Positions 16,689-25,023 of a DNA stretch of 64,000 nt are shown here, one piece after another. The notes beneath the pieces were generated by a model. It searched no databases. It was not told where the DNA came from and saw only the letters and a list, made by a program, of their open reading frames with translations. The stretch comes from Marivivens donghaensis. Lineage in GTDB: Bacteria; Pseudomonadota; Alphaproteobacteria; Rhodobacterales; Rhodobacteraceae. Position 1 is the stretch's first letter; each line of letters opens with the position of its first letter. The DNA lies in contig NZ_JALNPR010000005.1 in the NCBI RefSeq assembly GCF_023541015.1, forward strand, positions 1 to 64,000, given 5' to 3'. The position numbers were made by a program, and so were the translations under genes.

Positions 16689-17411
16689 CTATTTCAGGCG
16701 CTGCACGTAGCGCGCCGTTGTGTGGTCAAACCAAGTGCGTGAGAATTCGACGGTGCCGACCTGTTCGGAGTGGCTAAACCGTTCGATAAATCCGATGGGG
16801 GTGCCGATGGGCTTGGGAAATTCGTTCGGAGACCAATCGGGGACCGAATCCACACCGACCGAGTCTTCCGCTCTCGAAATCCAAAACCCTAGCTGCATCT
16901 TGTAGTAGCGGTAGAGTGAATCAGAGAGTTCAGTGGCCTTGATTCGACCCGCCGAGCCGTCCAGCCAAATCTCTTCGACAGCGATTGGTACACGATTGAG
17001 ATACCTCAGTCGCCGAATGCGATTGGCACGGTCTGACTGGCCGAATTCTGGTAAATCGTTCGGTTTCCTAAGGTCATCTACGGATAAAATCCGCGCAGTA
17101 GGAAGACCACCACCTGTCCGCAATTCGAGCCGGAACATAGAGTAGACGCTATCGACATTCTGGCTCGATCGGACATAGTTTCCCGAACCTTGGATTCGCT
17201 CGATAAGCCCCTTATTTTCTAATATATCCAATGCCTTGCGGAGTGTTCGGACGGTGGTGAAATGCTCTTTGGCGAGCTCGCGTTCGGGTGGCAAACGGGT
17301 GCCGTCAATCAGGCGTCCGGACGCAATTTCGCGGATCAGCACTTCGCTGATCTGGACATAAATTGGCAGCCCGCTGGAGGCCTCGCTCTTTGAGTAGATG
17401 GTCTGCGGCAT
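16689..17411 (-). CDS. GntR-family regulator, HutC/UTRA type
   Basis: 240 residues from the ATG at 17411 (MPQTIYSKSEASSGLPIYVQ); the open frame reaches 17480. The GntR winged helix covers about residues 15-80 (EVLIREIASGRLIDGTRLPP, TVRTLRKALDILENKGLI, wing RIQGSGNYVRSS). The C-terminal UTRA ligand domain fits a sugar or carboxylate effector (RANRIRRLRYLNRVPIAVEE, VGTVEFSRTWFDHTTARYV). It likely represses both its own unit, with the oxidoreductase, and the divergent monooxygenase operon through a palindrome at 17439. Confidence 0.87.
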   Translation of the reverse strand: MPQTIYSKSEASSGLPIYVQISEVLIREIASGRLIDGTRLPPERELAKEHFTTVRTLRKALDILENKGLIERIQGSGNYVRSSQNVDSVYSMFRLELRTGGGLPTARILSVDDLRKPNDLPEFGQSDRANRIRRLRYLNRVPIAVEEIWLDGSAGRIKATELSDSLYRYYKMQLGFWISRAEDSVGVDSVPDWSPNEFPKPIGTPIGFIERFSHSEQVGTVEFSRTWFDHTTARYVQRLK

Positions 17412-17438
17412 TGTGTCCGATAAAAAATTGATACACCA

Positions 17439-17452
17439 TTGATCCAGATCAA
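17439..17452. promoter_or_regulatory. TTGATC-CA-GATCAA palindrome, candidate operator of the sulfoquinovose operon
   Basis: A perfect 6+2+6 dyad lies in the 125-bp region between the GntR/UTRA gene and the monooxygenase gene. A further half-site-like TTGAT lies 11 bp upstream (17428-17432). The spacing suits a dimeric GntR regulator, placing control of both transcription units at one site. Confidence 0.55.
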
Positions 17453-17536
17453 AGACACTGTTAGCGATAAAGAAAGTCAAGCGGTTTCTGAGGAGAGGGG
17501 CAGCATGACTGGAGCGCCAAAACAGGGGAGTTGGTC

Positions 17537-18691
17537 ATGGGTGTTGTTCCCGTTACATCCGAAGATCTGGATGCAGTCGAAGTGTCGTGGTTCGCGGCGC
17601 TGTGTTCGGATGATTATCAATTCCTTGGCGTTCCGGATGGATCGCTGCGGTCTTCGTGGGCGCATTGTTCTGAAATCGTAAAAACCGCCGAAGAGCAGGG
17701 GTTCCGTAACATCCTGTGTCCGTCCTCCTATCAAGTCGGACAGGACACGCTGAGCTTTGTTGCGGGCTGTGCTCCGATCACGTCCAAGATCAATATGCTG
17801 GCCGCTGTGCGATGCGGGGAAATGCAACCGATCATGCTCGCTCGCACGATTGCGACGCTTGATCACATGCTCGAAGGTCGTTTGACGGTAAACATCATTT
17901 CGTCGGACTTTCCTGGCGAAGTTGCGGATAGCAGCTATCGTTATCAGCGGTCCCGCGAAGTCGTTGAAATTCTCAAACAGGCTTGGACCCAAGACGAAAT
18001 CAATCACGCGGGCAACGTTTACAATTTCACGGGCATGACGACCGATCCGGTACGTCCTTATCAAACCGGTGGCCCGCTTTTGTACTTCGGGGGCTACTCG
18101 CCTGATGCGCTCGAGCTATGTGGACAACATTGTGATGTGTATCTGATGTGGCCCGAAAAAATGGAAGAAATCGAAGGACGTATGAAAGCCGTTCACGCCG
18201 TGGCTGACCGCTATGGACGGACGCTGGACTACGGTCTGCGCGTGCATGTCATCGTGCGAGACACCGAAGCCGAGGCTCGCGAGTATGCTGATTACATCGT
18301 GTCAAAGCTGGATGACGACAAGGGCACAGCCATTCGCAATCGTGCGCAGGACGCGAAATCTCTAGGTGTGAGCCATCAGGCCAAAAACCGTGAAATCGCA
18401 GACGATCATGGCTACATCGAACAGAACCTCTGGACGGGTGTTGGTCGTGCCCGCTCAGGCTGCGGGGCAGCGATTGTCGGATCGACCGATCAGGTGCTGA
18501 GCAAGCTAGAAGCTTATCAAAAGATGGGCATCCGCGCGTTTGTTCTGTCGGGTTATCCGCATTTGGACGAAGCCAAACACTTCGGCTCGCGTGTTCTACC
18601 GCAGATGAAAACCTGTTCCCTTCCTCACGCCTATGGCCGCGTTCCAGCGTCAACCCCAGCAACCCCACTCGGAATTGGAGAGCGCCGCTGA
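17537..18691 (+). CDS. smoC: LLM-class flavin-dependent monooxygenase, probable sulfoquinovose monooxygenase
   Basis: 384-residue luciferase-like monooxygenase of the alkanesulfonate monooxygenase (SsuD) type. It would use reduced FMN and oxygen to break a C-S bond, releasing sulfite and leaving an aldehyde. Family features: the internal barrel strands (INMLAAVRCGEMQPIMLART, RLTVNIISSDFPGEV), the SREVVEILKQAW helix, GGYSPDALELCGQHCDVYLMW, and the C-terminal VGSTDQVLSKLEAYQKMG and FVLSGYPHLDEA segments. The ATG at 17537 follows AGGGGAG. Downstream are an aldo/keto reductase, a flavin reductase and a sugar-type importer, not a taurine/sulfonate-type importer; this order matches the sulfo-SMO pathway. 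Sulfoquinovose as substrate is inferred from context. Confidence 0.82.
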   Translation: MGVVPVTSEDLDAVEVSWFAALCSDDYQFLGVPDGSLRSSWAHCSEIVKTAEEQGFRNILCPSSYQVGQDTLSFVAGCAPITSKINMLAAVRCGEMQPIMLARTIATLDHMLEGRLTVNIISSDFPGEVADSSYRYQRSREVVEILKQAWTQDEINHAGNVYNFTGMTTDPVRPYQTGGPLLYFGGYSPDALELCGQHCDVYLMWPEKMEEIEGRMKAVHAVADRYGRTLDYGLRVHVIVRDTEAEAREYADYIVSKLDDDKGTAIRNRAQDAKSLGVSHQAKNREIADDHGYIEQNLWTGVGRARSGCGAAIVGSTDQVLSKLEAYQKMGIRAFVLSGYPHLDEAKHFGSRVLPQMKTCSLPHAYGRVPASTPATPLGIGERR

Positions 18692-19584
18692 TGATGCCGC
18701 GTGTTGATATCGCCCCTGACCTTACGTTTAGCCGCCTGATTTATGGCATGTGGCGTTTGGCTGATGATGCCGATACGTCGGTGAGCCACGTCGAGGCCAA
18801 GATCCAGTCGTGCTTAGAGCAAGGGATCACCACGTTTGATCAGGCCGACATCTACGGTGGCTACACAACCGAAGACGTCTTGGGCGCAGCCTTGCGCGCT
18901 AATCATTCGCTACGTGATCAGATGGAGATTGTCACCAAATGCGATATCGTGGCGCCCGTTGGTCGCTACGAGAATGCTCCGGTTAAGTACTACGATACGT
19001 CGCGTGCTCACATTCTGAAATCGGTTGATCTTTCGCTAAAAGCGATGGGGATCGATCATATCGACCTCTTGCTGATCCATCGTCCTGATCCTCTGATGGA
19101 TCACCACGAAACCGGCATGGCGCTGGATGAAGTCGTCAAGAGCGGAAAGGTCCGCGCAGTTGGCGTGTCGAATTTCCGCCCTTGGGATTGGCAGTTACTG
19201 CAATCGGGCATGAAGACCCAGTTGGTGACGAACCAGATCGAGGTGTCTCTGTCTGCAGTCTCGCCCTTTACGAACGGCGATGTAGCGTTCCACCAACAGC
19301 ACGGTCAGCCGATCATGGCGTGGTCGCCTCTGGGTGGCGGGGCTTTGATGTCAGATGGTGGTCTTTTGGGGCAGCGTCTCGATGCGATCGCTTCTGCACA
19401 GGGTGTCGATCGCGCGGCGGTCGCCATCGCGTTCCTGTTGCGTCATCCCGCTAACATTTTGCCAGTCCTTGGCACGAATAGTCTGGGACGGATTGCTACG
19501 ATTTCAGAAGCCCTGAGGGTTGAGTTGGATCGCCCGACTTGGTTCTCTCTCTACGAGGCGGCGTTGGGGCAGGAGGTTCCATGA
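18691..19584 (+). CDS. smoB: Aldo/keto reductase, probable 6-oxo-glucose reductase
   Basis: 297-residue AKR of the YdhF-like type. The catalytic tetrad is visible: aspartate and tyrosine in TTFDQADIYGGY, lysine in EIVTKCD, histidine in LLLIHRPDP. The NADPH-binding end has VLGTNSLGRIATISEA. In the sulfo-SMO pathway such an enzyme reduces 6-oxo-glucose, the product of desulfonation, to glucose. It overlaps the monooxygenase gene by one base and the flavin reductase gene by four, so all three are translationally coupled. The product assignment rests on this context; the family itself is broad. Confidence 0.82.
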   Translation: MMPRVDIAPDLTFSRLIYGMWRLADDADTSVSHVEAKIQSCLEQGITTFDQADIYGGYTTEDVLGAALRANHSLRDQMEIVTKCDIVAPVGRYENAPVKYYDTSRAHILKSVDLSLKAMGIDHIDLLLIHRPDPLMDHHETGMALDEVVKSGKVRAVGVSNFRPWDWQLLQSGMKTQLVTNQIEVSLSAVSPFTNGDVAFHQQHGQPIMAWSPLGGGALMSDGGLLGQRLDAIASAQGVDRAAVAIAFLLRHPANILPVLGTNSLGRIATISEALRVELDRPTWFSLYEAALGQEVP

Positions 19585-20102
19585 CCGAACTTTTGCCGAC
19601 CAAAACAATCCAGCATTTCGTTCCAAGTGAGCAAACACAGCGTTCGTTGCGCGATGCCTTTGGGCGGTTCGCAACGGGTGTGACTGTCGTGACAGTCGGC
19701 ACGGATGAGGGACCAATCGCGATCACAGCGAACAGTTTCGCTTCGGTCTCAATGGAGCCGCCATTGGTGCTGTGGTCTCCACAAAAGTCGTCGAAACGCT
19801 CGCAGTACTTTTTGAATGCAAAGTATTTCGCGATCCACATTCTGGCCGCGGATCAGGACGATCTGTGCTGGCGCGTCGCTAAAGATATGAATGCGCTGTC
19901 TGGACTTGATTTGGTCGAAAACTCCGAAGGTGTGCCTTTGATCGATGGCTGTCTTGCTCGGTTCGAGTGCAGTCAATACGCGGTTCATGACGGAGGAGAT
20001 CATGACATAATTGTTGGAAGAGTGCTGCGCGCGGCCTTTGTGGAGGAAGGCGACGGGCTGGGCTTTTTCAAAGGGAAGATGAACCGGATTGTGACCCAAT
20101 AG
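19581..20102 (+). CDS. smoA: NAD(P)H:flavin reductase partner of the monooxygenase
   Basis: 173-residue flavin reductase of the FMN-binding split-barrel type that feeds reduced FMN to the LLM monooxygenase. Typical motifs: LRDAFGRFATGVTVVTV, ITANSFASVSMEPPLVLWSP, FAIHILAADQDDLC, and the HDIIVGRVLRA end segment with a conserved aspartate-histidine area. The start at 19581 overlaps the AKR stop (ATGA); the frame open to 19539 lies inside that gene. Two-component monooxygenases are often encoded with their reductase, which supports the operon reading. Confidence 0.88.
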   Translation: MTELLPTKTIQHFVPSEQTQRSLRDAFGRFATGVTVVTVGTDEGPIAITANSFASVSMEPPLVLWSPQKSSKRSQYFLNAKYFAIHILAADQDDLCWRVAKDMNALSGLDLVENSEGVPLIDGCLARFECSQYAVHDGGDHDIIVGRVLRAAFVEEGDGLGFFKGKMNRIVTQ

Positions 20103-20177
20103 CCCGAGGAGGGGCGGGTATCCGGACAAAAGAGTGATGGGCGCGCAGTGTCCAGAGCAACCAAACGGGAGGAAACT

Positions 20178-21443
20178 ATGAAAAAACTGACAGCTTCGAC
20201 GGCTATGTCGATTGCTCTTTTTGCTGGCGCATCTGTTGCGTGGGCAGATGAGATTACTTTTCTATGCTACCAAGACGCCAACGAATGTGACGTGATTGCA
20301 GGCATGCTGCCTGCGTTTACCGAACAGACCGGCCACACCGTGAAATTGGAAACGGTTGGTTACGATGTCATCCGTGACCAATTGGAAAACCAGCTTCAAA
20401 CAGATGCGGCGCCTGACGTTGCACGGGTTACAAACCTTGGCGGTTTGAACCAGTACTACCTTGATCTCGCACCCTATGTAGATGGCGCGGCATGGGAAGC
20501 ATCCTATGGCGCAACACTGCCGTGGTTCCGTCAACCCGGTGGTGCCGATCAGGGCATTTACGGCTGGATGACGCAGCTCACCGTGACTGGTCCGTTCGTG
20601 AACGTATCCCTCTTTGAGGATGCGGGCGTCGACATGCCGGGTGACGGCGCGACCTGGGATGACTGGGCGGCTGCTCTGTTGGAGGTCAAAGAGGCAACTG
20701 GCATCACTGCAGGTCTTGCAATGGACCGCACGGCACACCGCTGGGCTGGTCCAGCGTTCAGCTATGGCGCAAAGTTCTTTGATGATAGCGGCAACCCGAT
20801 CCTCGTTGACGACGGCTTCCGCAAATACGCAGAGGTCTTTGTAGGCTGGCACCAGAGTGGTCTTATGCCCGCAGAGGGTTGGCCGGCAGGCGAGGGCACT
20901 CAGTATCGCAACGCGGCTCCGCTGTTCCAGTCGGGTGACGTTGCTATGCATATGTCGGGTTCGTGGATGATCAACAGCTATGCTGAGAACATCTCTGATT
21001 TCGACTGGAAAGCTGTCCCTGCGCCGTGTGGTGATGGTGGCTGTGGCGCAATGCCCGGTGGTGCTGCTGTTGTAGCGTTCAAATCGACCAAGTCGCCTGA
21101 GGCTTCTGCTGCATTGATCGACTTCCTTGCTGCCGAAGAAAACGCAGCGGCATTTGCTGCGCAGACAAAGAACATCACTGCGCATCAGGGCCTTCAGGAA
21201 TCTGGTATTGATTATGCGGATGCGTCTCCTGCAGTCGCTGCGGCTTTGTCGGTCTTTGCGGCAAACGCAGGTAAGGCGGCTCAGACCACACCGCAGGCCT
21301 ATACCTTCCAAGGCTACGCTAAGAACTTTGTCATCTATGGTGTGATCCCTGATTACATCACCAAAGCCATCACAGGCGAGATGACCTTGGACGAAGCACT
21401 GGCTGCCATCGACGCGGATGTTGCCGCGAAGATCGCAGAATAA
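20178..21443 (+). CDS. smoF: Sugar-type ABC transporter substrate-binding protein, probable sulfoquinovosyl-glycerol binder
   Basis: 421-residue periplasmic binding protein of the carbohydrate (MalE-like) cluster. The signal peptide is KKLTASTAMSIALFAGAS with cleavage after AWA. The ATG at 20178 follows GGGAGGAAA; an upstream frame to 20148 has no site. Features include TDAAPDVARVTNLGGLNQYY, GDVAMHMSGSWMINSY and a cysteine pair in APCGDGGCGAMPGG, resembling my memory of SmoF-like binders. It is encoded 75 bp after the flavin reductase gene and starts the transporter block. The ligand is inferred from the neighbours. Confidence 0.82.
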   Translation: MKKLTASTAMSIALFAGASVAWADEITFLCYQDANECDVIAGMLPAFTEQTGHTVKLETVGYDVIRDQLENQLQTDAAPDVARVTNLGGLNQYYLDLAPYVDGAAWEASYGATLPWFRQPGGADQGIYGWMTQLTVTGPFVNVSLFEDAGVDMPGDGATWDDWAAALLEVKEATGITAGLAMDRTAHRWAGPAFSYGAKFFDDSGNPILVDDGFRKYAEVFVGWHQSGLMPAEGWPAGEGTQYRNAAPLFQSGDVAMHMSGSWMINSYAENISDFDWKAVPAPCGDGGCGAMPGGAAVVAFKSTKSPEASAALIDFLAAEENAAAFAAQTKNITAHQGLQESGIDYADASPAVAAALSVFAANAGKAAQTTPQAYTFQGYAKNFVIYGVIPDYITKAITGEMTLDEALAAIDADVAAKIAE

Positions 21444-21461
21444 CCCAGCGGAGGCATTCGT

Positions 21462-22526
21462 ATGACAGAGGCGCTTCACGCCGCGTTTGCGGGTGCCCCA
21501 TGGCCACTTTATCTGCTGGTCTATTTACTCATCGGTTGGGCGCTCTTGCGCCCAACTGGCCCCTTGTGGGACCGTGCAGTCAGCGTGATTGGCTGGCCGA
21601 TTGAGATGACACAGAAGCTGGCAGGCGCAACGGGGCTCCCATACTTGTTTCTCTTGCCTAATATGTTGATCTTTGGGGCATTTACCTTTGCGCCCATGTT
21701 TATCAACTTCGGCTTCTCGGTCACCGAAGGCCAGTCAATCTTGTTTTCAGAACGCGATTGGGCGGGGCTAGATAACTTGCGTCGTTTGCTGTCTGAGACA
21801 CAGATCGATACGGGCGCACCCAACCTCGAAGACGATAAATTCCTTGGTGCCGTCTACGCGACAGCCACATTTGTCGTGTTCCAAGTGCCAATCATGATCG
21901 CGGTTGCTTTGATTTCTGCCTTGGCGCTGAACCGCAAAATTGTAGCCCGCGGGTTCTGGCGAGCAGTCTTTTTCTACCCAGTAATGCTGTCGCCAGTGGT
22001 TGTCGGCTTCTTGTGGTCTCTGATCCTGAAACGGCAAGGTGTGCTGTCGCAAACCTTAATGATGTGGGGCTGGATTGATGAACCGATCCAATGGCTGACG
22101 GACCCATCTTGGACAATGTTCTGGTCCGTTTTTGTCTACACATGGGCGCACCTTGGATTTTATATGTTGATCCTCCTCGCTGGACTGCAGGCAATCCCCC
22201 GTGATGTCTATGAGGCGGCCGAGATGGACGGAACGTCGGCGTGGCGCCAGTTGACGCGGATCACCATTCCGCTCCTTGCGCCGACCCTACTGGTCGTGAC
22301 GGTTCTTTCACTGATTAAAGCCTTCCAAGCCTTTGAAGAGCTTTACGCCATGTCGGTTCGGTGGACCTCTCTCGTGGGTTACATCTTCGAAGCATCAGGC
22401 CTTCGCGGACAACCAACAGCCAACGGATTGGGGATTGCGGCGATGGCATCGCTCTTGGTCGCGATTGTCTTGATCTTCCTCTCCCTTCTCCAAGTTTACC
22501 TTTCGTCGAAATCGAGCAAAGCATGA
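21462..22526 (+). CDS. smoE: Sugar-type ABC transporter permease (MalF class)
   Basis: 354-residue inner-membrane permease. An N-terminal extension contains an extra hydrophobic segment (LYLLVYLLIGWALLRP), then the standard six-helix core starting at about residue 65 (LPYLFLLPNMLIFGAFTFAP). The EAA loop is present (IPRDVYEAAEMDGTSAWRQL). Extracytoplasmic material of about 50 residues follows the first core helix. It is 18 bp after the binding-protein gene with a GGAGG site, and its stop overlaps the next permease gene. It pairs with that permease to form the transport channel. Confidence 0.85.
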   Translation: MTEALHAAFAGAPWPLYLLVYLLIGWALLRPTGPLWDRAVSVIGWPIEMTQKLAGATGLPYLFLLPNMLIFGAFTFAPMFINFGFSVTEGQSILFSERDWAGLDNLRRLLSETQIDTGAPNLEDDKFLGAVYATATFVVFQVPIMIAVALISALALNRKIVARGFWRAVFFYPVMLSPVVVGFLWSLILKRQGVLSQTLMMWGWIDEPIQWLTDPSWTMFWSVFVYTWAHLGFYMLILLAGLQAIPRDVYEAAEMDGTSAWRQLTRITIPLLAPTLLVVTVLSLIKAFQAFEELYAMSVRWTSLVGYIFEASGLRGQPTANGLGIAAMASLLVAIVLIFLSLLQVYLSSKSSKA

Positions 22527-23959
22527 ACGCAGTAACCACTTTTCTAACGCGTAAAGCGGGCGGACAGCGGGCGAATTGGCTCGATTATCTGACCTATGCA
22601 TATCTGCTGTCTGGGGTGTTGCTGATCCTCTTGCCGGTGGCGTGGCTGGCGCTCAATTCGTTGAAGTCCTCGTCGCAGCTGGAAAAACAGGATCTGTCGC
22701 TTCTGCCGACGTCGTTCGAAACCGTTGCACGGGCAACGGTGTCTTACCCAGACGGAAACCAGATCTTCTTCATCCCAGATTTGCCGCAGTGGGTATTGAA
22801 TTGGGGTGACCTGTCCGACGACGAACGCGCTGCGCGGGATGTCTCAGAATTCCTGAGCGGTTTTGAAGGTCGTGACCTCTATGCGCTGCGGTCGCACCTA
22901 GGTCAGGTTCCGTCGCTCGTTCGGGATCTGATCGAAGCGAAGAATTTGCCGGAATGGATCGTTCGCTATCCGTCGATGTCAGCCAGCGCGCGCGGCGAAT
23001 ACGATCTGGATGGTGTGTTGACGTCTCTCAACACCGAAGACGTCCGCCTCTTGTCCGAATATCTGAACCTCGAACCATACGAACCAGCGCGGCTTGCGTT
23101 GCAGGTTTTGGTCACGGCACCTGACCCAGTGACGGGCGTGGAAACGGAGTTCGGCATTTCCAACTTCAAAGCAACCCGAGACTTCACGCCTGCGCGATAT
23201 GTCAACAACCGCAATGATGATGTTGTGCGTTTGGATACGGCGTCCATCACCATGCGGCGAACCCTCGATCCGAGTTGGGAAAACTTCACAGATCCGGTTA
23301 TAGGGCGCGCGTTTGGTGTGAACGTCAACTTTGCCACCTGTTTCACCAATTCCGTCTTAGTCACTGTGATTGCGACTGTTCTAACGTTGTTGATCAACTC
23401 GATGGCTGCCTTTGCATTGGCAAAGTATAAATTCCGCGGTCAGGTCGCGTTCTTTATCGTGATCTTGGCAACCCTTATGGTGCCACCGACCATCACGCTC
23501 GTTGGGGTGTTCAAGGCTGTCTACGCGACAGGGTTGTCGGGATCAATTTGGGGCGTGATCATTCCGGGGGCTGCAACACCAACCGGTGTGTTCCTGTTGC
23601 GCCAATACATGCTGTCGATCCCTGATGAGCTGATTGAGGCAGCGCGTATGGATGCAGCATCCGAGTGGAAGGTCTATTGGCGTATTATTCTGCCTCTAGC
23701 ACTCCCTGCGATTGCTGCTCTCGCGATCCTGTCCGTCATTTGGCGGTGGAACGACCTTATTCTTCCTCTTGTGGCTATCGCCACCACCAAAGAGGCTTAC
23801 ACCATCCAACTCTGCCTGCTGGAGTTTCGTGGTGAACACCTGAGCCAAGAGCATTATCGACTTGCCATGACCATGGTTAGCCTCGTGCCTTCCACGCTCG
23901 TTTTCGTGTTCCTCCAGAAATACATCACCACAGGCATCGCCAATACGGGGCTGAAATAA
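22523..23959 (+). CDS. smoG: Sugar-type ABC transporter permease (MalG class) with a large periplasmic insertion
   Basis: 478 residues, against about 280-300 for a standard MalG-type subunit. The ATG at 22523 overlaps the previous stop (ATGA); the frame open from 22361 lies in the upstream gene. The first membrane helix is at about residues 30-46 (LLSGVLLILLPVAWLAL). About 200 mostly polar residues follow (50-265, including DDERAARDVSEFLSGFEG and DVRLLSEYLNLEPYEP). Then come five normal core helices (NSVLVTVIATVLTLLINSMA onward) and the EAA loop (IPDELIEAARMDAASEWKVY). The extra domain should be periplasmic and could dock the binding protein. Confidence 0.85.
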   Translation: MNAVTTFLTRKAGGQRANWLDYLTYAYLLSGVLLILLPVAWLALNSLKSSSQLEKQDLSLLPTSFETVARATVSYPDGNQIFFIPDLPQWVLNWGDLSDDERAARDVSEFLSGFEGRDLYALRSHLGQVPSLVRDLIEAKNLPEWIVRYPSMSASARGEYDLDGVLTSLNTEDVRLLSEYLNLEPYEPARLALQVLVTAPDPVTGVETEFGISNFKATRDFTPARYVNNRNDDVVRLDTASITMRRTLDPSWENFTDPVIGRAFGVNVNFATCFTNSVLVTVIATVLTLLINSMAAFALAKYKFRGQVAFFIVILATLMVPPTITLVGVFKAVYATGLSGSIWGVIIPGAATPTGVFLLRQYMLSIPDELIEAARMDAASEWKVYWRIILPLALPAIAALAILSVIWRWNDLILPLVAIATTKEAYTIQLCLLEFRGEHLSQEHYRLAMTMVSLVPSTLVFVFLQKYITTGIANTGLK

Positions 23960-25023
23960 TGACTGATCTCGTCCTTTCCAAAGTTGTGAAACACTACGGT
24001 GCGGTTGAGGTCATTCATGGCATCGACATGGAAATCGCCTCGGGGGAGTTTTGCGTCTTCGTCGGGCCTTCGGGTTGCGGGAAGTCTACGCTCTTGCGCA
24101 TGATTTCTGGACTCGAGAGCATCACGGACGGCGAAGTTCGAATTGATGGGGAAGTAGTGAACCATGTGCCCGCGTCGCAGCGTGGGCTGGCAATGGTATT
24201 CCAATCCTATGCTCTCTATCCTCATATGTCGGTGAGAAAGAACCTGAGTTTTGGCCTCGAAAACCTGCATACGCCGAAAGCCGAGATCGCAAAGCGGGTA
24301 GAGGACGCAGCACGTATGCTGCAGATCGAAGACTACCTAGATCGTCGACCCGGCCAGCTTTCTGGAGGGCAGCGTCAGCGCGTTGCAATCGGGCGCGCGG
24401 TGGTTCGAGAACCCAAAGTATTCTTGTTTGACGAGCCTCTCTCGAACCTCGATGCAGAACTGCGTGTGAACATGCGACGCGAGATTGCCAATCTGCACCG
24501 CCGGTTGGGGAACACGATGATTTACGTCACCCATGATCAGGTCGAAGCTATGACTATGGCCGACAAGATTGCGGTGCTTCGTGCAGGTAAGGTTGAACAA
24601 TTCGGAACGCCGCTTGAGCTGTTCAATGCGCCAAAGAACCGATTTGTCGCGGGCTTCATCGGATCTCCGTCAATGAACTTTGTGACTGCGACGATTGCGG
24701 ACGGTGGCGTAAAACTCAGCGACGGAACCCATCTGAACATCGATCGCACCCGGGCCGGTGTTGCCACTGGTGACGCTGTCGAAGTGGGATTTAGGCCCCG
24801 TGATCTGGCGATTGACGATACTGGACCGCTCGCACTGACCGTCACCGAAGTCGAACAATTGGGATCGGAAAGCTATGTCTTCGGCGAACTGGCAACGGGC
24901 CAAACAGTGACGGTTCATCAATCTGGACAGACATCAGTCAAGATTGGAGCTGTTGTTAAACTGTCTGTATCACCCTCGGCCCTTTACATATTCCGACAAG
25001 ACACTGGTCTCGCATGTTACTAA
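23959..25023 (+). CDS. smoH: Sugar-type ABC transporter ATP-binding protein (MalK/UgpC-like)
   Basis: 354-residue cytoplasmic ATPase. Walker [11 protein letters not shown]-loop VFQSYALYPHMSV, signature [14 protein letters not shown], Walker [16 protein letters not shown] and switch histidine [11 protein letters not shown] are all intact. A C-terminal MOP/TOBE-like regulatory domain follows from about residue 240 (VEVGFRPRDLAI, LTVTEVEQLGSESYVFGEL). It starts on the last base of the preceding permease gene and overlaps the next gene by ten bases. It powers the importer encoded upstream. Confidence 0.88.
   Translation: MTDLVLSKVVKHYGAVEVIHGIDMEIASGEFCVFVGPSGCGKSTLLRMISGLESITDGEVRIDGEVVNHVPASQRGLAMVFQSYALYPHMSVRKNLSFGLENLHTPKAEIAKRVEDAARMLQIEDYLDRRPGQLSGGQRQRVAIGRAVVREPKVFLFDEPLSNLDAELRVNMRREIANLHRRLGNTMIYVTHDQVEAMTMADKIAVLRAGKVEQFGTPLELFNAPKNRFVAGFIGSPSMNFVTATIADGGVKLSDGTHLNIDRTRAGVATGDAVEVGFRPRDLAIDDTGPLALTVTEVEQLGSESYVFGELATGQTVTVHQSGQTSVKIGAVVKLSVSPSALYIFRQDTGLACY

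Noticed and set aside
17505-17681. Short frame starting at an ATG with a strong AGGAGAGGGG site just before the monooxygenase gene
   Set aside because: It runs out of frame into the monooxygenase and its product (59 residues) has no recognisable feature. It could be a leader or a sign of an N-terminal frameshift, but the monooxygenase ATG at 17537 has its own good site.
20262-21479. A 405-residue open frame on the minus strand across the sugar-binding protein gene
   Set aside because: It is antisense to a gene with clear signal peptide, motifs and ribosome binding site; its own translation is rich in Cys, Arg and His with no domain.
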